Origin: Blepharisma japonicum | Lineage: Eukaryota > Ciliophora > Heterotrichea > Heterotrichida > Blepharismidae | Direction: 5' to 3' | Length of the DNA: 64,000 bases | Assembly: GCA_949751835.1 (NCBI GenBank) | Contig: CATKHK010000023.1 | Coordinates: forward strand, 186,001 to 250,000 | Shown here: piece by piece, positions 31,264-42,020 of the stretch | Position numbering within the stretch: the first letter of the stretch is position 1 | Layout: every line of letters begins with the position of its first letter | Notes under the pieces: model-generated | What the model was told of the DNA's origin: nothing | Databases searched by the model: none | Seen by the model: only the letters and a program-made list of their open reading frames with translations | Made by a program: the position numbers and the translations under genes

Positions 31264-32247
31264 ATGTTGTGGCTTTCTCTTTTCTTCACCTCTTATGTGT
31301 CGGCTCAAATGTGCAGAGTCTTATCAATGCAGGGCGGTGCAAGTTTTGGCTCCTATGAAGGAGGAGTGTTGACTTCCATGGTAAACCTGCTTCCACCTGC
31401 TGAAGTTCAATACAATGCAGTTGTAGGAATTTCAGCAGGATCCTTAAATTCTCTCCTCCTTGCAATCTTCCCGATGGGCCAAGAGCTGAACGCAACCCAG
31501 CTGATCTACAACGTGTATTATAATCTCGACGGTGCCCAAGATGTTTATATCGACTGGAAAGGTGGGGTCATTGAAGGATTGACATTAAGAAGTGGGCTTT
31601 ATAACAACGAGCCATTGAGAAAAACAATCGCAAAATATTTCACATCGTTGAAAAGGAACATTACGGTTGGAAGCTGCAATATTGGCACTGGAGAATTTAT
31701 GACTTGGAATGAAACGGTAGGAAATGCAAATATTCAAGAGGCTGCGATATGTTCATCATCGATTCCAGGATTTTTCCCTATGCAAAGCTTCCAAGGGAAT
31801 AATTATGTTGATGGAGGAACGATTTATTCAAATGATATTTTTGATGCTGTAAAGAGATGTTATGCTGTAACAGGGAATTATTCTTTGATTACTGTTGACG
31901 CGCTAGCATGCTTTGGTGATAAGCTAAATACAGCAAAATCTAATTTGAAATCATTGGAAGTAAAGCTACGGGCTGATGAAATCCGCACATATGATTCAGG
32001 TTTAAGTGAACTTTATTATGCAATGGAGGCATATCCAGATGTGAATTTCAGATATTATATCCAGCCTAGTGTTTCACTTGGAAAAATACCTTTAAACTTC
32101 ACCCACGCTGCATTGATGTACAATTATGACGTTGGTATGAAAGATGCCCAAAATATTATCAACAATAAAATCTTTGCAAGGCAAATTATCAATGATTGGA
32201 TTGCTAAAAATGGTGGTGTCAATAAGCGCAAAACCATCATTATTTAA
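31264..32247 (+). CDS. Secreted patatin-like phospholipase
   Basis: 327 residues with a signal peptide (MLWLSLFFTSYVSA). The patatin Ser-Asp dyad is complete: oxyanion loop QGGASFGSYEGG (~23-34), nucleophile GISAGS (Ser57) and DGG (Asp183 in YVDGGTIY). It should hydrolyse acyl lipids in the secretory route, in lysosomes or outside the cell. There are several N-glycosylation sequons and no C-terminal anchor. The basic end KRKTIII is unusual. Confidence 0.93.
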   Translation: MLWLSLFFTSYVSAQMCRVLSMQGGASFGSYEGGVLTSMVNLLPPAEVQYNAVVGISAGSLNSLLLAIFPMGQELNATQLIYNVYYNLDGAQDVYIDWKGGVIEGLTLRSGLYNNEPLRKTIAKYFTSLKRNITVGSCNIGTGEFMTWNETVGNANIQEAAICSSSIPGFFPMQSFQGNNYVDGGTIYSNDIFDAVKRCYAVTGNYSLITVDALACFGDKLNTAKSNLKSLEVKLRADEIRTYDSGLSELYYAMEAYPDVNFRYYIQPSVSLGKIPLNFTHAALMYNYDVGMKDAQNIINNKIFARQIINDWIAKNGGVNKRKTIII

Positions 32248-32479
32248 TATATTCTTTAATGATAAGCAGAATTATTTAAAATTAATCCTAAATGCTAATA
32301 CCAAGAGCAAAATTTGATTTCACTCGAAGCTATAAAATTTATTTAGATTGCAAAGGAAGAAAGCACTTTAAATGAGCTTAAAAAGATCAATATATAGCCT
32401 AAGATTTAAGACTTGATTCAATTTTAAATGTTTTTGTTTAATATATAAGTTAATAAAAACGTTTACACCATTTTTTAAA

Positions 32480-33352
32480 ATGCAAGATAAAGGACTTTCC
32501 AGACGAGAAAGCAACTCACCTCAAGCCCCCAGAATTCCTAAATCAAAAGATGCACTTTTTCTATCAGTTCTTAATAAACTCCCTGCAGAAGAAGACAAGC
32601 GCGAAGAGCACAATTTTTTCATAAGAAGAGTAAAGATTATTTAGAGAGACATCCAAATAGCTGATCCTTCTTTAAACCCTCGAAATCCTCCTCCAGTAAA
32701 AATCCGTCCTCATAAGCCTTCAATAACAAAAGGTCCTTCTGAAGAAAACTCTCGAAAAACTTCCCCAAAACCTCCGGAAGAAGAAAATAAACAAATTTAC
32801 CCCCAAAGAATGAAAAATATAAGGCCAAATCAACCAAGACAAAAGCAATTAAAACCAGAAAAAGAAGAGCACTCTGTCAATCTCAGCAATTTATCAAACA
32901 TTATTAATGAAATGAAAGATATGCTTGGAAATATGCCCGTTGTCAACGATGCCCTTAATAAGTCAACTGAAAATACTGTCTATAGCAAACGAACATTTAG
33001 AAAGTCTAGACCTTCAGTTGTTCAGCCAAGTCAACCAAGTCCTAAAGCAAATGCTTCTCGTGAAAGAATTTCTCTTCATGATAAAAGCTTTAAAAACTCT
33101 GAGAAATTTCGACCGTATTTGATGAAGTCAAAACCAAGCAAAAAGATGCTAGCTCCGAGGTTAAGTTCGAGACATTCTATGAATAGACCAAAAAGCCATA
33201 AATCTCCAAAGGCGCTTCCTAATATAAAACCTAAGTCTTCAATAGATATTGAAGCAATACAGAGCTTCTTTATTGATTTCCATGCTAAAAGTAAATTGCT
33301 GCTAGGGAATCTGGAAAGAAGTGTACTTGGTGATAATAGTGTTTGTAAGTAA
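32480..33352 (+). CDS. Disordered basic protein, unknown
   Basis: 285 residues after one 15-nt intron (32630-32644). Rich in Pro, Ser, Lys and Arg (QPSQPSPKANASRER; SKPSKKMLAPRLSSRHS), so mainly disordered. Two short helices may be present (LSNLSNIINEMKDMLGN; IEAIQSFFIDFHAKSKLLLG near the end). No domain is recognised. The pattern resembles basal-body or cytoskeleton linker proteins of ciliates, but this is inference. Confidence 0.65.
32630..32644 (+). other. 15-nt intron in the disordered-protein gene
   Basis: GTAAAGATTATTTAG, phase 0, ending in an in-frame TAG if retained. Confidence 0.85.
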
Positions 33353-33416
33353 TTTTTAATTACCATTTTTAGTTACGTACTTGATTGATTATTTATCTTA
33401 AGATATCTCTAAGAAA

Positions 33417-33683
33417 TTATTGTCTCATGGGCCCTAAACCTGTCAAAGGATCTGTACCCAAAGGCCTTCGAAATAGCAATATATGAGGCTCTGGATTATG
33501 TATTGCATAATGAACCCATCCTCTACTCTGTTGGACTCCCAAAGTCCTCCACTCTGTTTCTGTTAATAATCGGCTTCTAGGCATTCTTTTATAAACATTC
33601 TTCGGTAAATGAACATGACGGTACTCATAGACATCGTCTTCATACTTTTCTGAATAGTCTATTTCTTGAGGGAAGTGAGGCAT
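33417..33683 (-). CDS. CKS1: Cyclin-dependent kinase regulatory subunit (CKS1)
   Basis: 88 residues. [19 protein letters not shown], the hinge region and [20 protein letters not shown] followed by LLFRRPL are nearly invariant CKS sequence. CKS binds CDK and docks phosphorylated substrates, promoting cell-cycle phosphorylation cascades. Confidence 0.97.
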   Translation of the reverse strand: MPHFPQEIDYSEKYEDDVYEYRHVHLPKNVYKRMPRSRLLTETEWRTLGVQQSRGWVHYAIHNPEPHILLFRRPLGTDPLTGLGPMRQ

Positions 33684-33910
33684 TTAAATTTAAAATTATT
33701 CTTATCAAAAAATGGAGCTCAAAATTTTCTTCCTATAATAGATACCGTTAACAATATTTTATTATTTAATAAAGCATGTGAAAAAGATCATTTATTGCAT
33801 AGAATTAAAAAAAAATTTTTTGAATAATGAAGGTTTAGCGAAGAAATCTTGGAAAGCTAATAAATTATGTTAAAAAAAATGTAAATGAATGCTAATTAAT
33901 TAATAGCTAA

Positions 33911-35002
33911 ATGAAGCAGGCAAGCCTGATACTACTTTTCATAGCTACTCTGACATGGACTATGGAAACTTCAAGCTGTTCGAAATTGGCTTGTGGTGAT
34001 GCTGGAAGCTCTACTTCGGGAGCTTGTGTGACTGTGACTGATAAAACTGTCACCCTTAACTCTTGTCCAAGTAAATCATCATGCAGTGGTAATAGTCAAT
34101 TTTATGGAGTAGCAGACCACTACAACGCAAATTGCAACCCTGATTCTTCATCAGGCTCAAATGAAAACACATGCCCAGATTCCTCTAAAGCAGGTACCCT
34201 AAACACTTATGAATATTGTTGTCAATCCTCAGATTGCTACAGCAATAACTGTGATTCATCCAAGCACTGTGTAGGAGTTCCTTCACGCAAAACCTGCACA
34301 TCAGATTCTCAATGCGAGCCCAATTATTTCTGCTCTAGCAGTGAATGCATAAAATGTTATAGTGAAGGAGACTCATGCACGGGAGATGTTCAATGCGAAC
34401 TCGGATATGGCTGCAATTCCAACGAATGCACAAGATATTGGTCTTTAGACAATGGCTCATCAACACAAAATGCAGTTTTTTGCAAATCAAACTTCATGTA
34501 TAAAAATTATTGTGACAGTGCTGATATTTATATAAATTCTGACAAACTTTCAGACCCGTGAAAGTGCACAATTGGGGATACTTGCACATATAAATATAAT
34601 TTTAATGGAGCTACTATAGGAACACAAAGCTGCGTATGCGACGGTAAAGGAAGCACAACAGGATATTGCCCAGTTAAAAATAGTTATCCTTTGAAAGGAC
34701 TGGATGATAAGTTTTACCCGAGATTTGCATACACAGATGGAGATTGTGCTGGCAGCTATGGAAGAAAAACGGATTTAGCAAATGATTTAAGTAGACTTGT
34801 TGAATGCAATTCTATTGATCAAGATGGATATAATTATTATAGCAGCATGACATTAATTAAAGGAGCTTGGTCACTTTATAGCTCCGGAGCAATTGATAAA
34901 TGTGCGTCGGCTATGAACATTTTTGATCCTTCTTACAGTATTAGTTCTTGGAGTAGTGGTGAAAAACTCTTAATATCTAGTTTATTTATTATCTTTAACT
35001 AA
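33911..35002 (+). CDS. Secreted or GPI-anchored Cys-rich surface protein
   Basis: 363 residues. A signal peptide (MKQASLILLFIATLTW) is followed by dense cysteines in the first ~250 residues, with repeats of the CxxDSQCEPNYFCSSSECIKC and GDVQCELGYGCNSNEC type, similar to small disulfide-rich EGF/dickkopf-like modules. The C-terminus is a short hydrophobic stretch (LLISSLFIIFN) with no following charge, as in GPI-anchor signals. TGA is read as Trp once (LSDPWKC). Ciliate surface or extrusome-related proteins often look like this. The exact family is unknown. Confidence 0.75.
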
Positions 35003-35439
35003 TATAATTGATTTATCCGATTAGCATGCTAATATTCAATATATTTAAAAGTATTAATATATTCCTAATCTTAATAAATGAGATGCAAGTTTGAATTTTT
35101 AAACATAAAGGACAAAAAGTCATATTTAAATAAAGCTTTTTGTTTGTTAAATTGTAATTTTAGATATTATTTTCTTTAAGATTCAGATAATTTTTTTAAA
35201 TTGCCTTCTATCATTAATTCTATTTTTATTCTATGCAGATTTTATATATAATTAAAATTAAAAAAAATGTGTTACTTTTTCCATGAATATATTAATTTTT
35301 TTAGAATGGCATAGTCTGCATTCTCCAAAGATTAATTTTAAAAAGCCTATATTCTGATAAACAAAAGTTAAAACAATTGTCTTACTAATAAATAAATCAC
35401 TTATTACAAAATAAGCATAATCAGAAAAGTCATATAATT
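35003..35439. other. Intergenic, no feature seen
   Basis: 437 bp of very AT-rich spacer. It would carry the promoter of the SIAH-like gene. Confidence 0.5.
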
Positions 35440-36189
35440 ATGGAACTCGAGCCGAAATATTTGGAACTTATGAAATGCAGTCATTGCAAAAAGTATTTAA
35501 CTCCGCCCGTCAATATTTGTCAAGCAGGGCATTCGTTTTGCAGTACTTGCTCATTGGAAAACAGTCAATGCAGTATTTGTCCTTTGACTTCAATGATTTT
35601 TCATAATAGTCAAATCGAAGAACTCTTAAAACTCTCATTTTTGGTCTGCACAAGCCAGCAATGTGGCCATCTCATTTCATTATATACTCTACCGAATCAC
35701 AAAAAACTTTGTCCTATTTGTCCTTATTTGACCTGCATCTCTGGATGTGGTGAATTTGTTACTGACTTAGGAAATCATTTGATTTCACAGCATAATTGAA
35801 ATCAAACGAACATAGAAAACTCAGTCATATTTACAGCAACTGATACTGAATGAAATACGAACTATGAATGACCTCTTTCTGTTGGTCTATTAGAAAAGTA
35901 TTCAATTTTAATTGCAGCCAAGACAACTAATAAAATGATGCATCTGTGTATTTATAATTTAAGCACAACTGACTTGATTATCAAAGCAAAAGTGATAAAA
36001 AATACAGGAAGGTTAAAATATAAAGGATTAGTCCCAGGACTAAAAGAGTATATGAACTCAGACTCCAAATGACCTCACTTCAATTGTGAAGTGGCTGTGC
36101 TGATGAAGAGTTTTGCGACACCTGGAACAGCCCCTAACCAATTTCAAGTTAGTGTAGATATACAAGTTATTGAAAAACCACAAATTTAA
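35440..36189 (+). CDS. SIAH/SINA-type E3 ubiquitin ligase
   Basis: 249 residues. An N-terminal RING (CSHCKKYLTPPVNIC, GHSFCSTC, CSIC; residues ~13-48) is followed by a SIAH-type zinc finger pair (CTSQQCGHLISLYTLPNHKK and CPYLTCISGCGEFVTDLGNH, to ~118). A beta-rich C-terminal domain then resembles the SINA substrate-binding fold. Three TGA tryptophans occur. SINA proteins dimerise and ubiquitinate target proteins. The TAA stop (36187-36189) overlaps that of the convergent PP2C gene. Confidence 0.85.
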
Positions 36190-37370
36190 TAATTATTTTC
36201 ATAATTTTTGGGTAAATATGCCAAAATTACAGTAATGTCATCAACAGTAGAAGAGTCTTTTTTTATCCACCTAGACCACGCAAGTGCAGCTAACATTTCT
36301 GTAGCTTCTCTTACATTTCCTTTAAACTTGTAAACATACTCGACAGCTTCTTGATTTGAGATGAATTCTCATACCCCATCGCTGCACATTAAAACAAATT
36401 GATCTTCTTCTTCGACATCAATTTCATAAATTTCTGGCTCTGAAGAAATCCCAATACTTTGAAGCATTGTGTCTCCTAATGCTCGGGTCATTGATAGCCC
36501 AGGACTGTCTTTTCCTTTGAAATACACCCTTTCTCCTGAGTCACTTTTTAATTTTTTTATCTCTCCTCCAGCTTTTTCAATTCGATGCTTTTCATCTTCT
36601 TCTTCAGGCTTATGGTCTCTTGTTATTGGATGAGCAATAATTTTCCCATTTTCTTGTTTTGCGAGGACAGCTCTTGAGTCTCCTACATTAGCCACTATAA
36701 GTTTATTTTTTTGATAGAATACAACAGTCGCAGTTGTTCCTGATAAAATGCAGTTAAACTCTGTTTCTGGCTCTTCACATATGTCTATCAGCTGTTGCTG
36801 GCATGATGCAAATGTATCTTTTATCGCTTGTTTAGGGTTTTCTGTTCAATCTGGATGAGCAATCATTAGGTTTGGCAGCCTGCTATGCACAAAGTTGGAA
36901 ATATCATGTCCGTACTGACCATGACCATCATACACGCCTAACAAATAGCTAGGCCCATCTATAAGTATACAATAGTCGTCTTGATTTGGTAGATCGGGCT
37001 TCATTCCTTTTCTGCAGTTTACCCAGATGCCTGCACTTTGCAAACAAGTTGTTTGAATTTCCCCTTCAATTTTCATGCCTCTCTCTTCAAATCCTTTTTG
37101 AATTTCTGTTGAATATTGCCCAAGAAACATAGATCTTTGCCGAATTAGTAGCAAAGTGCCATGATCCTCATGCGCAACAGTTGGGAGTGTATACTTCCTT
37201 TTTCTGACCTTTCTTTTGGTTGGAACTTTTGAGTCATTTTCATCGGTTAGCTGCTCAACTTGTTTTTGGGAAATTTCCATTGTAAGGCGATACTTGTTAT
37301 TTCTGCTGGAATTGTCATCTGAAATCTTAGCGGGTTTTATGCGTTTAGATTTCGTGACACAGCTACCCAT
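36186..37370 (-). CDS. PP2C-type protein phosphatase (PPM family), N-myristoylated
   Basis: 394 residues. Starts MGSCVTK, a myristoylation/palmitoylation signal. The metal-ligand motifs of PP2C are present: NQDDYC (~130), GVYDGHGQYG (Asp148), GTTATVV, VANVGDSRAV, SMTRALGD, CSDGVWEF (TGA-encoded Trp) and DDITVILAYL. It should remove phosphate from Ser/Thr with two Mn/Mg ions at the membrane. The minus-strand TAA (36186-36188) shares three bases with the SIAH stop. Confidence 0.95.
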
Positions 37371-37683
37371 ATTGAAAATATTTCAACATAAATGAGCTGT
37401 GGATCAAAATGAATTTTAATGATATGCATTAAATGCCGAAAAATAGCTGTAATCAATAATTGAAACTAGCAACCTTTAAGGTTGGATATAGGGTTAAAAA
37501 GATCAAAAGGTAAAAAGAGGTCTATTTAGATAAATGATTTTTAATTTTATGATGATTTGAATAAAATAAATTTCGATGATTTAAATTTGATAATGAATAA
37601 ATTTTATAAAGATTTTGATTTATTAAAGAAATATGATAAGCTCTATTACCCCAGCCCAAAATTAAAATTTTCCATTAATTACA
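37371..37683. other. Divergent promoter region, no gene
   Basis: 313 bp between the starts of the PP2C and Suz12-like genes. AT-rich; no feature beyond the presumed promoters. Confidence 0.5.
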
Positions 37684-38613
37684 ATGCAAGATGATAGAAG
37701 TTGCTCGAGTGAGGAGTCTTCAAAGACAAATTTACCAGAAAATAAAACCATAAAGAAAAGTAAACTTGAAAGAAGAATGGAAAAGATGTTCCAAAATAAT
37801 CCGATTTTTTTAAGACGAAGCATAAAAATTTCTCAATTTCGCGGGACTCAAGTTCCTGAATATGAAGTTAGGATGGAAAAAAGAGCTGGTAAATTTATTT
37901 CTAAAAGAATAGTAGGCTCAAAATGCAGTTTATGCAATTGACAATTAAATTCGTTTGAGGCCTTAATTTTTCATTATTATTCTTTACACACTTATCTATG
38001 CTTTTTCGATATGTCGAATTCCCCTAACATTATTTATTTATTTCTTCCAAATCCAACACCTAATCGAAAAATCTTTACATTAATTGACAAAAGATCTTTA
38101 TTGGTAAAAATTACAGAAATTGTTAAGAAATACAACTTAGGATCTCCTACTATTCCTGCCTCAATCAAGTCTAAAATAGAGAAAAATTTTGGAAAACAAA
38201 AAGACAAAAAACCCAAAAATAAAAATATGTCAAAGCGTATCTATTTTCACTCTATCACTGGGGAACCTTTTGATCCAAATGAAATACAAGTCGACTCAGA
38301 AGAAGAAATAAACGATGAATGAATAAGAAAAAGTGAAGAAAAAGAAATAAACAGCTATGAAAATATGAATCTCGAAGATAAAGAATTTTTTAAACTTTGA
38401 AATTCACATATCCATGACAACTATAAAATTCCTGCTGATTTTTTGATGAAAGATGCTTGCATTACCTTCATTGAAAAATATCAATTAGGGATAGCTGTCT
38501 TCAGAACACAACTTACTTTGCATATAATGACGATGTGGGATTACAATATCTTGACTGGTGATGATATGCTATATATAATGCAGAAATTATTATTTGCAAT
38601 AAAAAATCAATAA
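37684..38613 (+). CDS. Suz12-like Polycomb (PRC2) subunit with zinc finger and VEFS box
   Basis: 309 residues. A C2H2 finger lies at 81-102 (C-x2-C-x12-H-x4-H, CSLCNWQLNSFEALIFHYY...H), matching the single Suz12 finger. From ~183 to 305 comes a VEFS box: RIYFHSITGEPFDPNEIQVD, EEINDEWIRKSE, FFKLWNSHI and IPADFLMKDACITFIEKYQL. This is the domain through which Suz12 activates the E(z) methyltransferase. In Tetrahymena and Paramecium, PRC2 makes H3K27/K9 methyl marks that silence transposons and guide DNA elimination. At 309 residues it lacks most of the animal N-terminus (Suz12 ~740). TGA-encoded Trp occurs in the conserved EW and LWN positions. Confidence 0.87.
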
Positions 38614-38802
38614 TAGCATAAGATGTTAATGAAATCCTAATTGAATATTAATTACTTAAATTAGTGGGAAATGCTTGTTAGCTATGATAAGTCGGATAGC
38701 TTATTTTTTCTAAAAATGGGCTCGTTTAATTTTAATAAATTTCTTTTAAATATAATAATGAAATAGAAGTCTTTTTAATCAATTAAATATTAATATGAGA
38801 AA

Positions 38803-40887
38803 TTATAAATTAATTCCTAAATTAATTGCTGCATCAACTTTCCATGCTTTAGGAAGAAATTTTGGATTCATAGTTTCAATGAAATTTACTCTCCATCTAT
38901 TAATAAATTCCTGTAAATTTCCCACCTTTTCTAAAACCCTGATCCCATGCATATTGCTGCTTTGTTTTTTTCAGTTCACATCTCCATGCAAATTTAAAAT
39001 TTCTTGAACATTATTTTCTTGAGCTAAAAATTCAATTAGCCCTTTCCTATTTTCATTAATTTCGCCATTTATTTTCTCTTCTACAAGAAGCTTATACTCT
39101 TCATTACCATTTAAGAAGTCCATAACTTTTGCTTCTAATTCAGCTTTTTTATCAATTGGCATTTTTTCTCCATGTTTTAATAGCTGAATACATACTTTTT
39201 GAGTTGATTTTAAGTCTCTATTAATTTTATGCATTTCTCCTGTCTCATGTAAAGGAACATTATACTCAATTGATATTTTTTGCTTTAAAATTTCACTGAA
39301 TTTATTGGCTTGCTCATGATGATTGATGCATAGTTTTACGACATCATGACATCTATGGGATTTGTAGTTCTCTGGAAAAGCTTGTCTATATAATAAAGGA
39401 ACAACGTGATACTTTAAATAATCTCCTTTAAACCCACACACTACGCATTTTTTCTTTTTTTCTATTGTATAAGCTGAAGGGTGAACTGATATGTCAGAAT
39501 ATCCATTGCCTTTAGGCTCGAAATTTAATCTGACTATTTGTGGATCTTTTTCTACAACAGTTGCAAGCCCTTTTTCTAAATATCAATTCGATTTAGATTT
39601 AGAAGCATAGCACAGCACAGTGCCGTTAGGTGCTTGGATTTCATAATTTTCATGGTCTCTTGTGCCTTCTGAGTTTTTACTAAATAGCTTGTTTCTTCTA
39701 TTAATCTTTTTATTATTTCTTTGATTTTTGGTATCATCATTTCCTATTAATTTGTATGGAATTTCTAAGCCTTTTTTTATTATTTCAAATATATCATCTA
39801 CTGAACTTTTTATTATAGGAATCTTGGAGATATCATCAATTAATTCTTTTAGCTGTTTTAAATTTCTAGGTTTTTCAACTGCAATATTTACTAATTTATC
39901 TGTCGGACAAATATAGTGGCAGCTTTCATCAAGCTCAGCTGCTATTCTATCTCTTAGTTTAAAAAATTCAAATAAAATATACTGTGTTTGCGTATCTAAA
40001 GGTTGCTTGCAATATTTTTTGAATGCCTTTTCACATGCTTCACTATTAATTTCTTTCAAGAAATATCCATTTTTGCATGCTTCATTTGTTTCGTTCCGAA
40101 CTATCCTCTGCTGTTCTTCTGATAATAAATTTATAGTAATAGACATTAAATAAATCATATAATGGGCATCTCTCGCTGCATATTCTATCATTTCTTTACT
40201 TAAAGGTCTCAGTCTTCAATCAGAAGTTTGGAATTTAATTTTCTCTTCAGATGTCATTTGATAATTACAGTAAGCGCTCCATAAGGAATTTAAACCTAAA
40301 TTTTTGAAATTTAATAATCGCGCTGCTATTTGTGTGTCATATACGTTTACCATAAAAATTCCAAAGTCTCGTTGAAGCCATTGAATGTCATTACTGCAAG
40401 CATGCAAAATTTTGCAAATATTTCTGTTTTCTAAAATAGCTGAAAGCTCAGGAATATATTTCCTAAGCTTTATTGCATCAAATAAATAAGTAACTTCTGG
40501 AGTAGATATTTGTATTAAGCAAATAAACCCTAAATAAGATCTTAATCTATGCTCTTCTACATCTAAGCCTAAAACTTCATAGTTTTTTAATATGTTTAAT
40601 GCTTCGTGAAATTGCTGTTCTTCTGTGACTAAAATAATTTCTGAAGAATTAAGGTGTTTTAATTCACAATTAATTTTTGGATAAGGAGTAATAAGGCTGT
40701 CTATAAGTAAGTTGAATTCTGATCTCTTCTGAGGTGATACCTTTGATAAATTATTTTTATAAAAATCTATTGAATAATCTTTGAAAAATTGCTGTGGTTT
40801 CTGGCTAGTCGTATGATTTTTTCGTCGTCGATAGAAAAGGACATATGCTAAAGTGATCAAAATTATTGTAAAAATAATTGCAAGCAT
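38803..40887 (-). CDS. EXD2: EXD2-like 3'-5' exonuclease, membrane-anchored
   Basis: 694 residues. A hydrophobic N-terminal anchor (MLAIIFTIILITLAYVLFY) is followed by basic residues. A DEDDy exonuclease domain spans ~75-290: GLDVEEH (Asp109, Glu111), ACSNDIQW (Asp167) and YAARD (Tyr236, Asp240). After a linker, a C-terminal zinc/HNH-like module (CVVCGFKGDYLKYHVVPLLY, SHRCHDVVKLCINHHEQA, ~460-520) matches the extra domain of animal EXD2. EXD2 degrades RNA or DNA ends and is tied to mitochondria and repair. Three TGA tryptophans bridge the frame. Animal EXD2 is about 620 residues. Confidence 0.88.
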
Positions 40888-41396
40888 TTAAATATTAATT
40901 CAATGATTTTATATGTTTTCCATATTTATTTGAAGTCCATTTTGGGAGATAGACTTCATATTGAATTATAATAAATATGTGATAGAGATTCAATATGATG
41001 AAATAAACCTTCTTTCCCCGTATGAAAAGTGATTCGAACGAAGTTCTGAAAATTATATTTCATAAGCCTTTTACTTTAAATTTTTGAAGCTAAATAAGCA
41101 ATTTTAAAGGTAATTGTAATATTAATACTTAAGATAGTAATAAATGCTTGCTATAAAGAGCGAAAAGGTGAAAGCCTATAAGACTTGGATCACTCTATTT
41201 ATGCAAGTTGTGATAAATGAGATGACTTAAAAAATCATAAATTAGACTGCTGTTTATAAAAATAATTAAAAAAATTTTGTCAATCTAAAATTTTAAACTC
41301 TTTTATTATGCTTTAGATATCCCAACTTAAAAATTGAAGCAAAAGATATCAAATGAGTATTGTTTTAATTATTTATGAATTATGATCTAATTCAAT
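40888..41396. other. Divergent spacer, no confident gene
   Basis: 509 bp between the starts of EXD2 and the next gene. A 50-codon plus frame (40913-41065, TGA as Trp) exists but is within chance for this code. Confidence 0.45.
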
Positions 41397-42020
41397 ATGT
41401 CTCATGCTGATTTACAGCAATACTTAAAAGACACTCGTGAAAACCGAAGACACCTAATCCAGCTTGCTAAAGACTATCTTAACTCAGAAGATAGCAAGCT
41501 CTCTGATAGAAAACATAAATCAAAACACCGCAGAAATAAATTCAACGATCATATATTTCCATCTCTAAAAAATCTAAATAATCACAAAACACAATTTTCT
41601 GAAATATCAGTGATAAAAGAAGTATCTAAATCAAGCACACCTGCGCATAGTAGATCTTTTATAGATAAATCATTTATTACACCAAAATTAAAAGAAAAGT
41701 ATGATATTATGGATTCAATATATTCAAAGAAACTCAAGCGAAGAAATTCGAATTATTTATTTTCAACACCCGATAGTAGAAACAAAATAATAGCGATACC
41801 TGAAAAAATTATCAAAAATAGATCAAACTCACCCTCAGAGAATATAAGCCAAGGCTGCCACTCACACAGATCTCTAACTCCAGAGCTTGAGCAGAATTCA
41901 AAAAATGCAAAATCAGATCCATTCCTCTGCATTCAGCGAAGAAAGATGCATATAAAAGAAAAACTATTACTTAAGTCCCCATCAAACTTATCTTACATTA
42001 ATTATTATAAATTGTTATAA
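41397..42020 (+). CDS. Disordered basic protein, unknown
   Basis: 207 residues, rich in Ser, Lys, Arg and Asn (KHKSKHRRNKFNDH; KKLKRRNSNYLFSTPDSR), with no Trp. An N-terminal helix (LQQYLKDTRENRRHLIQLA) is likely. No domain is recognised. Its stop codon overlaps that of the convergent transporter gene within the palindrome TTATAA. Confidence 0.6.
   Translation: MSHADLQQYLKDTRENRRHLIQLAKDYLNSEDSKLSDRKHKSKHRRNKFNDHIFPSLKNLNNHKTQFSEISVIKEVSKSSTPAHSRSFIDKSFITPKLKEKYDIMDSIYSKKLKRRNSNYLFSTPDSRNKIIAIPEKIIKNRSNSPSENISQGCHSHRSLTPELEQNSKNAKSDPFLCIQRRKMHIKEKLLLKSPSNLSYINYYKLL

Noticed and set aside
38022-38029. CCCTAACA, one unit of the Blepharisma-type telomere repeat
   Set aside because: A single copy inside the Suz12 coding region, with no tandem repetition; not a telomere.
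40913-41065. 50-codon plus-strand frame next to EXD2
   Set aside because: With only two stop codons and AT-rich DNA, open runs this long are expected by chance, and no domain is seen.
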